Source: Mycoplasmopsis bovigenitalium (GTDB taxonomy: Bacteria; Bacillota_I; Bacilli_A; Mycoplasmatales; Metamycoplasmataceae). Taken from it: DNA of 64,000 nucleotides. Positions 43,899-54,249 of this stretch are shown here, piece by piece. Positions within the stretch are counted from its first letter, which is position 1; each line of letters opens with the position of its first letter. A program made the translations under genes and the position numbers. Location: positions 372,001 to 436,000 of the forward strand of contig NZ_LR214970.1 in assembly GCF_900660525.1 (NCBI RefSeq), in the 5' to 3' direction. A model generated the notes under the pieces. The model was not told the DNA's origin. It searched no databases and saw only the letters and a program-made list of their open reading frames with translations.

Positions 43899-46800
43899 TG
43901 ATAACTTTAGAGAATATAAAAGAAGTGTTGTTGTCTTTGGGATATACAAAAAGTGAAGATAAGTATACATATCATTTTGATGAATTTGATTGTAATATTG
44001 AGGTTGATTTTAGAAATAATAAAATTATTTATCCCGAAGATAAAGGTCTTGTTGTGAACGAAAGACAAACTTGCAATTTATTGAATAATGAAAATTTTGT
44101 AGTTTTAGAATGTATTCATAGACTTTTATTAAAAGGATATAAACCATCTCACATTGAAATTGAAAAGAGATGGACGCTTGGACACTCTCAAAAAAGTGGC
44201 CGCGCCGACATATGTTTAATGAACGAAACAGGCAGCGATATGTTAGCTATTATTGAATGCAAAACCTATGGAGCTGAATTTGAAAATGAACTTAAGAATT
44301 TAAAAGCCGACGGCGGTCAATTATTTAGTTATTATCAACAAGAACAATCTACTAAATGGTTAATGCTATATGCAACAGGATTTGTGGATAATAAGATTAA
44401 ACATCAAAATAAGACTATTTCTGTATTTGATACAGAGGAAGTTTTGGAAGAATTTGCAAAAGACAAATCCATAAAGTTATACAATGACGCACATTCAAAG
44501 GAAAAAGCTTTTGAGGTATGGAAAGAAACGTATGAGCAAATAATATATGGAGATTTAATTTTTGCTGATGATACTATTGCTTATAACATTGGTCAAAAGC
44601 CCTTAAGAAAGAAAGATTTAAAAGAGTTTAATCCAAAAGATAAAATCGTAAATAAATTTGAAGAAATTTTAAGACATAACAATGTTTCTGACAAAGAGAA
44701 TGCATTTAATAAATTAGTTGCTTTATTTATATGTAAGTTAGTTGATGAGATAACAAAACAAGATGACGATATTGTAGATTTTCAATATAAATTTGGAACG
44801 GATACTTATGAAACTTTATTAGACAGATTGCAAAGATTGTATAAAGAGGGAATGGATAAATTTATGAAAGAAGAAATTTTTTATGTTTCTTCTGAATATC
44901 CTCTTGCTTTATTTAGTAGTTACAAGGGTCAAAATAGAAAAAATGCAATCAACGACTTAAAAGAAACCTTTAGAAAATTGAAATTTTACTCAAATAGTGA
45001 TTTTGCATTTAAAGATGTTCATAATGAAGAACTTTTCTTGCAAAACGGTAAAATACTTGTTGAAGTTGTAAAACTTTTCGAAAACTATAAGATTGTTTAT
45101 TCTTCAAAACATCAATTTCTTGGAGATTTATTTGAGCAACTTTTAAATCAAGGGTTCAAACAAAACGAAGGACAATTTTTTACACCAATACCTATTACAA
45201 GGTTTATTTGGGAATCTCTACCAATCGATAATATTGCTAAGAATTTAAAAGCCGATAAATACCCTAAAATAATTGATTATGCTTGTGGAAGTGGTCATTT
45301 TCTTACTGAGGGAATTGAAACGATAAATAGTGCAATTAAAAGCGATAATAATGACTGGGCAGGTGAAAAAATCTATGGAGTAGAAAAAGATTACAGACTA
45401 GCTCGTGTGTCAAAAATTTCCTTATTTATGAATGGTGCTGGTGGTGGAAATATTATTTTTGGAGATGGACTGGATAGTCATAAAGATAAAGGTATAACAA
45501 ATAATAATTTTGATATTCTTGTAGCTAATCCGCCATATTCAGTAAAAGCATTTAAATCTCACTTGAAATTAAAAGAAAATTCGTTTGAATTGACAGAATG
45601 TATCTCTAATGACGGTAGTGAAATAGAAGTTTTGTTTGTTGAAAGAATAGCACAACTTTTAAAGGCAAATGCAATAGCAGCTGTCATATTACCATCAAGT
45701 ATATTAAGTAATTCACAAAATAGTTATATAGGAGCAAGAGAAAGCATACTTAAAAATTTCAAACTAAGAGCTATCACTCAATTTGGAAGTAAAACATTTG
45801 GAGCTACAGGGACAAATACCGTTGTTTTATTTATCCAAAAATACAATGAACCGCCAAAATATTTTAAACTTATTGAAGATAATGTAAATTCTATTTTTAA
45901 TAATGAAATTTCAAATGATTGGCAAGACAACGAAATATTAAGCGATTATTTAGACCATATAGGTGTCGATAGTGATAGATATATTGAGTTTTTAAATGAG
46001 ATAAATTATGAAAATTTCTTAAGTGATGAATATTTTAAAATGTACGTTGATGAGTTTATTAAGTCTACGGATTTTAAAAATATGATTTCTAAAAAAATAT
46101 TTAATAATTTAAGTGAAGATGAGAAAAATAAAAAGAAAAACACAGCTTTCTATTCGAAAGTAAAAGAGATAGAAAGAGAAAAGCTTTTTTACTTTGCTTT
46201 AGTTAGAGAACAAAAAACGCTAGTTATAAAAGCACCAAGTGAAAATAAAGAACAAACTCAATTTTTAGGTTATGAATGGTCTAATCGGAAAGGAAACGAG
46301 GGTATTCAAATAAAAAATGAGGGTGGACTATTATATAATCCTAATGATAAAAACAGCGAAAAACACATAGCACCACTAATTAAGAAATCTTTTAGTGATA
46401 AAGCGGTAGAAATAAATGAGGAATTAAAAACTTATGCTAATATCATAGAAACAAAAAGTATGCTTGATTTTTCAAGGGAAAAGTTTGATAGAGTAATTAG
46501 TTTGGTTGAAAAAACTGTAATAAATATTGAAAGTAAATATGAAATAAAAGCATTAGGTAAAGTTTGCGATATATTAATTGGAGGTACTCCATCAAGAAGT
46601 AATCCTAAATACTTTAATGGAAATAATTTATGGGTTTCTATCTCTGAAATGAACGGACAACAAATAAAAAATACAAAAGAAAAAATAACAGATGAGGCAG
46701 TTAACAGTTCTAACGTAAAACTTATTCCTAAAGGAACGACTTTATTAAGTTTTAAATTATCAATAGGAAAGACTGCCGTAGCTGGAGTTGATTTATACAC

Positions 46801-47122
46801 TAATGAAGCAATAGCGGGTCTAATACCTAAAAATGATGAAATATTAGATTCATATTTATTTTATTTATTTAGTAGTAGCTATATTAATATGACTAATTAT
46901 GTAGGTAATAAAGCCTTTGGAAAGAGTTTAAATAGTAATATTTTAAATAATGATGTAAAAATTCCAGTACCACCTATTGAAATTCAAGAAAAAATAATAA
47001 AAGAGTGTGAAGAACTTGAACAACAATATGAAACAACTCGTATGAAAATAGAAGAATATCAAGCACAAATTCAAAAAATATTTAAAGATCTTGAAGTGAT
47101 AAAATCTGAAGGGGGGGGGTAA
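43898..47122 (+). CDS. Fused restriction-methylation-specificity enzyme (type IIG/single-chain type I-like)
   Basis: This 1074-residue protein has domains in order. A PD-(D/E)xK nuclease spans about 100-122 (RADICLMN...IIECKTYG). The N6-adenine methyltransferase follows, with GQFFTPIPITRF (about 424), DYACGSGHFLTEG (about 461) and NPPYS (about 543). An S-like recognition domain (LGKVCDILIGGTPSRSNPKY) starts near 885 and ends in a coiled coil. The frame stops right after a G9 tract. At least eight Trp codons are all TGG. One chain cutting, methylating and recognising DNA fits type IIG/BcgI-like enzymes. It overlaps the Xre regulator. Confidence 0.85.
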   Translation: MITLENIKEVLLSLGYTKSEDKYTYHFDEFDCNIEVDFRNNKIIYPEDKGLVVNERQTCNLLNNENFVVLECIHRLLLKGYKPSHIEIEKRWTLGHSQKSGRADICLMNETGSDMLAIIECKTYGAEFENELKNLKADGGQLFSYYQQEQSTKWLMLYATGFVDNKIKHQNKTISVFDTEEVLEEFAKDKSIKLYNDAHSKEKAFEVWKETYEQIIYGDLIFADDTIAYNIGQKPLRKKDLKEFNPKDKIVNKFEEILRHNNVSDKENAFNKLVALFICKLVDEITKQDDDIVDFQYKFGTDTYETLLDRLQRLYKEGMDKFMKEEIFYVSSEYPLALFSSYKGQNRKNAINDLKETFRKLKFYSNSDFAFKDVHNEELFLQNGKILVEVVKLFENYKIVYSSKHQFLGDLFEQLLNQGFKQNEGQFFTPIPITRFIWESLPIDNIAKNLKADKYPKIIDYACGSGHFLTEGIETINSAIKSDNNDWAGEKIYGVEKDYRLARVSKISLFMNGAGGGNIIFGDGLDSHKDKGITNNNFDILVANPPYSVKAFKSHLKLKENSFELTECISNDGSEIEVLFVERIAQLLKANAIAAVILPSSILSNSQNSYIGARESILKNFKLRAITQFGSKTFGATGTNTVVLFIQKYNEPPKYFKLIEDNVNSIFNNEISNDWQDNEILSDYLDHIGVDSDRYIEFLNEINYENFLSDEYFKMYVDEFIKSTDFKNMISKKIFNNLSEDEKNKKKNTAFYSKVKEIEREKLFYFALVREQKTLVIKAPSENKEQTQFLGYEWSNRKGNEGIQIKNEGGLLYNPNDKNSEKHIAPLIKKSFSDKAVEINEELKTYANIIETKSMLDFSREKFDRVISLVEKTVINIESKYEIKALGKVCDILIGGTPSRSNPKYFNGNNLWVSISEMNGQQIKNTKEKITDEAVNSSNVKLIPKGTTLLSFKLSIGKTAVAGVDLYTNEAIAGLIPKNDEILDSYLFYLFSSSYINMTNYVGNKAFGKSLNSNILNNDVKIPVPPIEIQEKIIKECEELEQQYETTRMKIEEYQAQIQKIFKDLEVIKSEGGG
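47111..47119 (+). repeat. Poly-G tract (G9), probable phase-variation switch
   Basis: Nine consecutive G in an AT-rich genome, inside the last codons of the fused RM gene. With nine G the frame hits TAA immediately. With ten (or seven) it reads GTA AGT GTT AAA and enters the second recognition domain. Confidence 0.85.
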
Positions 47123-47166
47123 GTGTTAAAGTTTCATCTTTATTAATACCATTAGATAATTCTAAT

Positions 47167-47619
47167 ATGAAAATCGCTAAAGATGAAATAAAAGAGAACG
47201 GTAAATACCCAGTTATTTCACAAGACTCCGACAAGTTAATACAAGGTTATACAGATGTTAAACCGATAAAAATAGAAAAACCTATAGTTATATTTGGTGA
47301 TCATAGTTGTGTTTTTAAATATGTAGATTTTGATTTTGTGAGAGGGGCAGATGGAACGAAAATTTTGAATTTTAATGATAAAGTTATTACTAAATATGCA
47401 TATTATTTTTTATTAAATACAAAAGTTCCTAGTGCTGATAAATATGAAAGACATTTTAAATATTTAAAAGATATCCAAATCCTCCTACCACCTATTGAAC
47501 ATCAAGAAAAAATAGTTAATAAGGTTAAAAATATAGAAAGAGAAATTGAAATTTTAAAAGAACAACAGATAAATTTAAATGAGGAAATAAATAAAATAGT
47601 TAAAACGTATATCAATTAA
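47167..47619 (+). CDS. Second recognition domain of the fused RM enzyme, currently out of frame
   Basis: This 150-residue frame (extendable upstream to the G-tract) has an S-subunit recognition-domain pattern: NGKYPVISQDSDKLIQGY, VIFGDHSCVFKYVDFDFVRG and LPPIEHQEKIVNKVKNIE, ending in a helical segment. ATG 47167 has no clear ribosome site. Together with the domain before the tract it would complete a two-domain specificity module of about 1240 residues. It is most likely expressed only as a fusion after G-tract slippage. Confidence 0.75.
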   Translation: MKIAKDEIKENGKYPVISQDSDKLIQGYTDVKPIKIEKPIVIFGDHSCVFKYVDFDFVRGADGTKILNFNDKVITKYAYYFLLNTKVPSADKYERHFKYLKDIQILLPPIEHQEKIVNKVKNIEREIEILKEQQINLNEEINKIVKTYIN

Positions 47620-47634
47620 AAAATTTATTTATAG

Positions 47635-47667
47635 GCGATTAAGAAATAAAAATCTTAGTCGCTTTTT
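47635..47667 (+). terminator. Intrinsic terminator of the fused RM operon
   Basis: Perfect 10-bp stem GCGATTAAGA/TCTTAGTCGC with a short A-rich loop, followed by TTTTT. Confidence 0.85.
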
Positions 47668-47700
47668 CTATGTTTAAACTTCAAAAAAGGAGAAAAATTA

Positions 47701-47858
47701 TGGAAACTAAAAGAGAATTACAAAAGCCAAAATGAGAGATTGAAAGTAGACAATAGAAAAAAAGAAAACAAAAAAATAAATTAAGTATTGAATAACAGAT
47801 AAAACAAAAGCAAGATAAAATACAGCTAGAAAAAAATCAATTAAAAATATTAAAATAA
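47701..47858 (+). pseudogene. Small coding remnant in the 47668-48065 gap
   Basis: AAGGAGAAAAATT precedes ATG 47701. The frame METKRELQKPKWEIESRQ is interrupted by TAG and TAA where Gln or Glu codons are likely, before ending LEKNQLKILK. TGA codes Trp. It is a decayed basic helical peptide of unknown origin. The remainder of the gap has a terminator-like GTGTTAAC-T6 repeat near 47905-47925 and nothing else clear. Confidence 0.35.
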
Positions 47859-48065
47859 AAACTTTTTAAAAATACAAACCTTAAAATAAATCAGGTGAAA
47901 AGCCAACACAGTGTTAACTTTTTTGCCTTTATTCCCCCATTTATAATGTAAATTTGTGTAATATAAAAATATATAATTTAATTAAATATCAAATATTGCA
48001 TAAGATAATTCATTGATTTTGTGCAATATTAAATTAGTATATTTTGTCTTGTAAAGGATGTTTAA

Positions 48066-49152
48066 ATGAATAAGAAATATAAAGAAATAAAAATATCATA
48101 TTCATCTGTTGAAGATTTTTACAATGATATTGAAATAAAACAGCAGATTCTTTTGTTTTAAAACCACAAGCACTAGAATTACTAAAACAATTCTTGCTAC
48201 AAAATGAATATTTGTATTATGAGTTAAAAGGCGAACTTTATGGAGTGCACCAAAACCCAATTTTTGGTTTTAAAACAAACAAGGATTCTAAAAAAGAATT
48301 TTTAAATAATTTTATTTTACATACTAAAAAAATAAATAATTTAAAAGGTAAATTTGATGTTGAAGATTTAGAAACTGCGATTAAAAAGGGTGTTCTAACT
48401 GTAAAAGATTGAAAAAATGCTAATTTTTGAGTTTGATCCATCAAAAACAATCCTAAATATATGCAAAATGCTCCAAAAGAGTTAAGAAATGATAAAGAAT
48501 TTTTATTGCAAATTATTGATAGAAGACCAGAAGTTTTAGAATATGTTTCAGATGAGTTAAAAAATGATAAAGAATTTATTTTGGCTGCACTTTTAATTGA
48601 ATCTCAATGTCTAAAATATGCTTCAAAAGAATTAAAAAATGATAAACAAGTTATTATTTGTGCTATTGATAGTGAAACTAGATTTATAAATTCAGATTGA
48701 TATCATTTAGCAAAAGATGATGAAGATATCATATTGCATGCTGTTAATGAAGATGCAAGCACAATTCAATATGCATGCGATGAGCTAAAAAACGACCGCA
48801 AGTTTTTGTTGGATGCAATTGACTATAACATATATATACTTAAATATTTGCCAGAACATTTTAAAAATGATAAAGAGTTAGTGTTAAAAGGCGTTAATAT
48901 AGGGGGCTTAGTTTTAGAGTTTGCTTCAAAAGAATTAAAAAATGATAAAGAAGTTGTTTTAAAAGCAATTGACAATTCGTTTGGCGAAGCTTTCGCATAT
49001 GCTTCCAACAAGTTAAAAAGAGATAAAACTGTACTTTTACAAGCACTTAAATGAAATGAAGAGCTTTCCGAATTAATTCCTGAAGAACTAAAAATGACGG
49101 ATATATTGTTTTAAAAGCTACAAATAATAATATATACATTTGGAAAAAATAA
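48066..49152 (+). pseudogene. DUF4116 repeat protein with two apparent single-A deletions
   Basis: Repeats of about 37-48 residues with the core ELKNDKEF(I/V)L(K/L)A and LEYVS/LKYAS run through the gene, characteristic of DUF4116. ATG 48066 opens MNKKYKEIKISYSSVEDFYN. One extra A near 48140 (ATAAAACAGC) would link it to the main frame. Another near 49091 (CTAAAAATGACGG) would restore the last repeat, KNDGYIVLKA, to TAA 49150-49152. The function of the family is unknown. TGA-coded Trp shows it is resident in a code-4 genome. Confidence 0.7.
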
Positions 49153-49171
49153 ACTATTTAAAAAAATAGTT

Positions 49172-49204
49172 CGAAAAATTTAGGTGGATTTCCACCTTTT
49201 TATT
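49172..49204. repeat. Third copy of the AGGTGG/CCACCT hairpin repeat (49153-49481 holds no gene)
   Basis: Same sequence as the copies at about 43218 and 43293, here just after the DUF4116 remnant, consistent with terminator use. The remaining gap shows only an AT-rich spacer with a weak AGCACCTAATTGGCGCT hairpin near 49415. Confidence 0.6.
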
Positions 49205-49481
49205 TCAAGTTAACTGGCAATAATTAATTACTAAATAAGCTAAAAATAATTTTTTAATAAATGTTTTTTAAATACAAATTATAGAAAAAATGTAATTAAA
49301 TAGTAATGCAAAAATAACTAAATGTACTATAAATAAGTCTTATTCGTTATTTCTATTATTTAAAACTGGGAAACTATAAACTTTTGATAATTTAGGAAAT
49401 ATTCAACAAAAAAGCACCTAATTGGCGCTTTAAATTGTTGTATTTAATATTATAAATAAGATAATTTTGATTTATTAAGAA

Positions 49482-52403
49482 CTAATAATCTATAAATTCA
49501 AGGTGTTCTGGTTTTATATGGTGACTTACGTCAGAATCTTTTTGAATTTCGCTTGCTGAATGTTTTGACATATATTCTTCTTTACTTGGAATATTTTCTA
49601 TATAAAGTGCATCATTGCCTTTGATCCAGATTTTGAATTTTGTGCCAAATTCATCGTTAGAGTCGAAAATTAAACCATCACTTAAGTAATCATAACCATT
49701 ATCTTTTTTAATTGCGGTACTTTTGTGTCAATCTGGATTGCCATATCATTTAATTTCGAAGTTTTTGTATATTTCGCGATAGTATGATTCGTCAATCATG
49801 ATTTTTGGATTACTTGCAGAAGAATTCTGCTCAAAATAAATTTTGGCAACTTTTGTTTTATATCCAGATCTACTATTATATGGTACAGTTTCACTTGAAA
49901 TTGACCAAATTCCATTACCGACTAAAAGAATTATTTCATTTTTGAATAATTCTTTGGCAATTGTTTTGATTGGCGATGAATTGATATTTTCTAATTTTGA
50001 TAGACTTTGTGCAAAAATTCTAAAATCTTCAAAGTTTCTAGTTGAAATACATTTAATTTCAGTTTCGTAATTCTCTAAAATAGCTTTATGATATTCCTCT
50101 AAGTATCTATCATTAATTGATTGATTTCTTGATCTTTTATCAATGAACTCAATAGCTTTTTCAAGATTGTTGATGTAATAGCTTGTATTCTTATTAGCAG
50201 TGTTTACTTTGGCAGCATACTCACTAACTAATCATTTACTGTTAATTCCCTTTTCTAATTTTTGCTCGTAATCTTTTATATTTCTGTCAAGATTATTGAT
50301 GATTGTTTGGTTTTGGTTTTTCAATTCACTAATGGTAACTTTTTCGTTTATTTTAATGAATTTATCCAATAATTTCTTGAAGTCTGCAATTGCTTTGATT
50401 AATTCATTATTATATGCTTGGTGTTTTGACAGTATATCTTTAATTTCTTGAAGAGTTGCTTGATCATCGTTATTGATTAATTTATTTAGTAATTCACGTT
50501 TAGTATCACGGTCAATATCCCCAACAATTTGTGCATTATTTATTTGCTTTCTAATTTTTAATTTTTCATCATTTGTTGCTGAAAGTTCTTCATGTTTAAT
50601 ATTTGAATCCTCAAGTGAATTATTTTTAATATATTCTTCAGCACTTGTTTTTCTATTAGTTGAAATTAAATCAAGATCTTTGACGTTTTCAACTATATTT
50701 TGTTTATTTTGGTTATTTGTTTGAGCATTAGATACATGGTTTTCAATTTCTTGATCATCATTTGAATTATCTATATTTGTTTTAAAATCTTGTTTTTCAT
50801 CTTCTGATAAATATTCTAATTTATCAATTTTTTCTTTTGCAATTTGTTTAGAATGTAAATTAACTGTTGGTTGAGTGGAACTTGTATTATAAATAACATT
50901 TGAAGTATTTGAAGAATTTGAATTACTTTCATTTAATTCGTTTGCTTCTTGAACAATATTATTTATTTCTTCTTTATTATTTGCTAAGTCAATTTTATTT
51001 ATAAAGTTTTGTTTTTCACTATTAATATTTTGAAGTTCATTGATATCATTTTTTGCTTTTTCTTTAAAATTTGCCAATGAAATATCATTTTTAATTTTAC
51101 TTATTTGTTGTGGAGTAGTTGCATTTTCAATTTGATTTTTGAATGCTTCATTTTGTTGGTCTGATAAATTAGTTGCACTATTTAAATGATTTAATGCATC
51201 GTTTTTCAATTTTTGTAATATAGCGTTAGCTAATGATTTTTCATTTTCAATTAGTTCAATAACTTTAGGTGATGCTTCTTGATATTTATATTTATCTATT
51301 TTGTCATTTAATTTTGGAATTTCAACTTTTAATCTTTGATTTGACTTGTTGAATTCATCTGTTAAAACATTAATATCATTGGTTGAATCAATTTTACTTT
51401 TAGATTCATTTTGCGATTGATTTAGTAAATTTAATTCATTATCGATTTTAGATTTAATATTACTTATATTAGATTTTAATTCATTGATTTTTTGCTCAGA
51501 ATTTTCAATAACATCTTTTAATTTTCTATTGGTATTGGTAATTTCTTGTGGTAAAGGTTCTTTAATTGAATTAATGAAATTATGTGCATCTTCGGCTTTA
51601 AAGTTATCCTTTTCAAATTTTTCAATAAATGGCTCAAGGATTGACAAATCATCATTTAAATTATTTGATTCTTCAATGTTTTTGTTCAAAATATTAATAT
51701 GTTTGTTTAATTCATCTTGATAAGAATCATATCTTTGCTTATCGGTTTGATTTTGAATTGTATTTATTAATTTTTTTACTTTTTCTTCTGCTTTTTGAAC
51801 TTCTTTGGCTTTTAAAACTAAATCATCAACATGTGATTGAGAATTCATTTCTTGAGCTGTTTGTTTTGCTTTTTCAAGTTCTTTAGCAGCATTTTGTAAC
51901 TCCTGGTTTGCTTGTTTTAGTCCAGGGAGATTTGTTTCGGATGTTTTTTCAAGTTTTTCAATAGCTTCATCTGAAGTTTTCTTAGCATTATCAACAATAT
52001 TTTGGACTGTTTGAATGTTTTGTTTTAATTTTTCCTCAGATTCTTTTATTTTATTTTCTAAATCTTTTATTGACGAGTCAAAATTAGCAAGAGGTTGTTG
52101 AATGTTCTTGTATTGTTTATATTCGTTTTTACTCCATTCATTGAACTTTTGTTTGTATTTTTCAAGGGATTTTTTGCTTTTATCGATTGCTTTTTTCAAT
52201 GTATCAACAGAGTTTTTGTTAGATTCAAGAGTTTGAATATCATTATTTATTTGTTCTATAAGTTTGTCGATTTGCTCAACAATTTTTTGCTCTGAAATAT
52301 GTTTCTTTGAGCTTATTACTGTTGAAAGTGTGGCGGAAGTTGTGCCGCATATTGTCAAAATAGCTGCTAGACCCAATAATGTGTTTCTTGTTTTCTTTCC
52401 CAT
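49482..52403 (-). CDS. Large coiled-coil surface protein with GA/FIVAR-like modules
   Basis: The start is set at ATG 52403, since GGTGGGGG precedes it; an in-frame ATG 18 bases upstream is possible. The 973-residue protein has an N-terminal hydrophobic export/anchor segment (TLLGLAAILTICGTTSATLS), then long Gln/Asn/Lys/Glu heptad coiled coil. Mid-protein modules such as INSEKQNFINKIDLANNKEE and EKIDKLEYLSEDEKQDFK resemble GA/FIVAR modules of Gram-positive surface proteins. The C-terminal 250 residues (after TGA-coded Trp) form a separate globular domain. It is probably surface exposed and host interacting; ligand unknown. Confidence 0.75.
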
Positions 52404-52622
52404 AGAACCCCCACCAATCATTATTAAAATTTAGTTTTAAACCAAATTTATTAACTAAATTATAAATGATTAATATAACATTATACCAGATTGATTAAGA
52501 GCGCAAAATTTAGAAATATCAGTAAATTTAAGTATTTTATTGAAAAAAATGACACTAAATTTATTCAAGATAATTTATTTATTAATTTGTATTCAATAGT
52601 TTTGAATTATTAAAAAATATTT

Positions 52623-52628
52623 TATAAT
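52623..52628 (+). promoter_or_regulatory. -10 element of tRNA-Leu
   Basis: TATAAT 12 bases before the tRNA 5' end. Confidence 0.6.
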
Positions 52629-52640
52629 AGTTTTGCAAAT

Positions 52641-52724
52641 GCCCAAGTGGTGGAATGGTAGACACCGTAGACTCAAAATCTACTGGAGAAATCCGTGCAG
52701 GTTCAAGTCCTGTCTTGGGTACCA
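52641..52724 (+). tRNA. tRNA-Leu (anticodon CAA)
   Basis: Acceptor arms GCCCAAG/CTTGGGT, D arm TGGTGGAATGGTAGACA, anticodon loop CTCAAAA with anticodon CAA, a long class II variable arm (TGGAGAAATCCG), T arm with GGTTCAAGTCC, and an encoded CCA end. The long variable arm supports Leu. A terminator follows. Confidence 0.93.
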
Positions 52725-52741
52725 TATGTAAGTTCGCCAAA

Positions 52742-52766
52742 AAAATGATGCCTCGCGCATCATTTT
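52742..52766. terminator. Bidirectional terminator between tRNA-Leu and the convergent membrane-protein gene
   Basis: Perfect stem AAAATGATGC/GCATCATTTT with loop CTCGC and A/T runs on both sides. Confidence 0.8.
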
Positions 52767-53649
52767 ATATTGCTGAAATTTTTGCTCGCTTTTTGCGAAT
52801 TAATCTTCAAATTGCAAATATGACTAAGGTTAAAGGAATTAAAATTGTAACTGCTACAACAACAAAATAAGTAATCATTAAAGCTTTATTTCTGTCTTTT
52901 TTGGCTTTGTTTATTTGCTCATGAATTTCGACGCTTTTTTCGCCAAGAAAATCATCAAGGTCTGCTAAACGTTTTTTGTCAATTAAACACATTATTATGT
53001 AGAAAACAATTAAAGCAACCATTGCAATGGTTAACAACAAGCACAATAAACCAGTGTTAACAAAAGCTTGGTCTAACCATTTTCTAAGTTCTAAAATCAT
53101 TTTAAAATTTGGTTCGTATTCAACTTTTATTACATTAGTTTTATAAAGTCCATATACAATAGCTGTAAATAAACCAACATAAGTTAAAACGAATATTAGC
53201 GCTCAGGTTAGATTTACACCTTTTAAAACGATTCTTCGATATGCTAGGTGAAATGTGCTGCTTGAAGTATTATCGCCGCTATTAAGCGCTTCACGATATT
53301 TTTTTATTGTATTTTTTCATTGAGCGTTTTCAATTGTATTTATAGTACCAAAGGTAAAAAATAAAAATGCAACAATTGAACATAAAATAATGTAACCAAC
53401 AGAACCATTAGCAAATACACCAATTTTTAATGAAGCCAAAATTACAATAAGCAATGAAGCCATCATCAATGTATAACTAATTGTTAAATTAATAATTTTT
53501 ATGTTTCTTTCAGTTCTAATTACTCTTCAAACACGAGGAGAAATTTGATTTTGGGGATCTTTTGCAATTTTCTTGTCTTCAATAGCGCTATCACTATTTG
53601 ACTTGACAATCTCGATTGTTGAAGTGTTGTTGATTGGTTTATAACTCAT
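52765..53649 (-). CDS. Four-helix hypothetical membrane protein, 294 residues
   Basis: It starts at ATG 53649 with AAGGAGGC upstream. After a roughly 45-residue hydrophilic N-terminus, membrane pairs occur at about 52-105 and 150-170, with later helices at about 205-230 and 260-282. It ends in a basic tail (RLIRKKRAKISAI). A mid-loop contains DDFLGEKSVEIHEQINKAKK. No family is recognised. It is monocistronic and convergent with the tRNA. Confidence 0.7.
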
Positions 53650-53858
53650 TTAGCCTCCTTTGTATTATTTTACATTAATTTAATTGTGACTCGATTAATT
53701 ATAGAATTATACAAATTAATATACAGAGAAATCACTTAAATGTCTTGAAAGTTAGTCAATTACTCTATCATTGTTAGTCAATTATTGGTATATTAATAAA
53801 AATAAACTAAAAAATCATTGAAAATTTTGTTTTATTGTATTAACTCTAATATTATTAC

Positions 53859-54020
53859 ATGTACGATTTTATCTATTTTGATGTTCGCACTAAATTTAAT
53901 TTTCGATTTTATAACGCTGCATTAATCATTGCAGTCTTAAACAATCTTTGAAAATTAGTTAAAACAAAACAAATAAAAAATAGAAAAAAGATGCAAAAGA
54001 TTGATGCTAGCAAACAATAA
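53859..54020 (+). CDS. Small basic ORF, 53 residues
   Basis: The frame MYDFIYFDVRTKFNFRFYNA... contains one TGA-coded Trp and a short hydrophobic segment (AALIIAVLNNLW), and ends in a very basic tail (KQIKNRKKMQKIDASKQ). No ribosome site is obvious. It is the only candidate gene in 53650-54048. Small single-helix membrane protein is possible. Confidence 0.35.
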
Positions 54021-54048
54021 TATAAGTAAATCTATTTATCACCTTATA

Positions 54049-54054
54049 TATAAT
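54049..54054 (+). promoter_or_regulatory. -10 element of the opp leader
   Basis: TATAAT about 495 bases upstream of the oppA start, placed to transcribe the small ORFs and both leader terminators. Confidence 0.45.
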
Positions 54055-54067
54055 AAAAGTGCAATTT

Positions 54068-54130
54068 ATGAAAACATTTTCACATAAAATAAAAAATGCT
54101 TTGTTAATCATATTTTTAGTGCTAAAATAA
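54068..54130 (+). CDS. Short leader ORF, 20 residues
   Basis: ATG about 14 bases after the presumed -10 box encodes MKTFSHKIKNALLIIFLVLK, basic then hydrophobic. It may be a leader peptide or a decayed signal sequence; no ribosome site is visible. Confidence 0.3.
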   Translation: MKTFSHKIKNALLIIFLVLK

Positions 54131-54137
54131 TTGCGTT

Positions 54138-54215
54138 ATGTTAAAAACTTATTCAATGAAACGTAATTCAAATATTAATGGAATGGCATGCTGAGCTATT
54201 TCTAATTTGAGTTAA
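54138..54215 (+). CDS. Leader ORF, 25 residues, overlapping an attenuator arm
   Basis: The frame from ATG 54138 ends with TAA at 54213-54215, exactly inside TTAACCTG (54212-54219). That sequence can pair with CAGGTTAA (54255-54262) in competition with the downstream terminator hairpin. A ribosome on this ORF would cover the arm. It contains one TGA-coded Trp near its end. Position, not coding quality, is the evidence. Confidence 0.35.
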
Positions 54216-54249
54216 CCTGTTTTATTTTGAATAAGGAAATAAAAATTTC

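Noticed and set aside
43898-47122. Calling this an ordinary HsdM of a second type I system
   Set aside because: It carries its own PD-(D/E)xK segment and a fused recognition domain, and no separate hsdR or hsdS follows.
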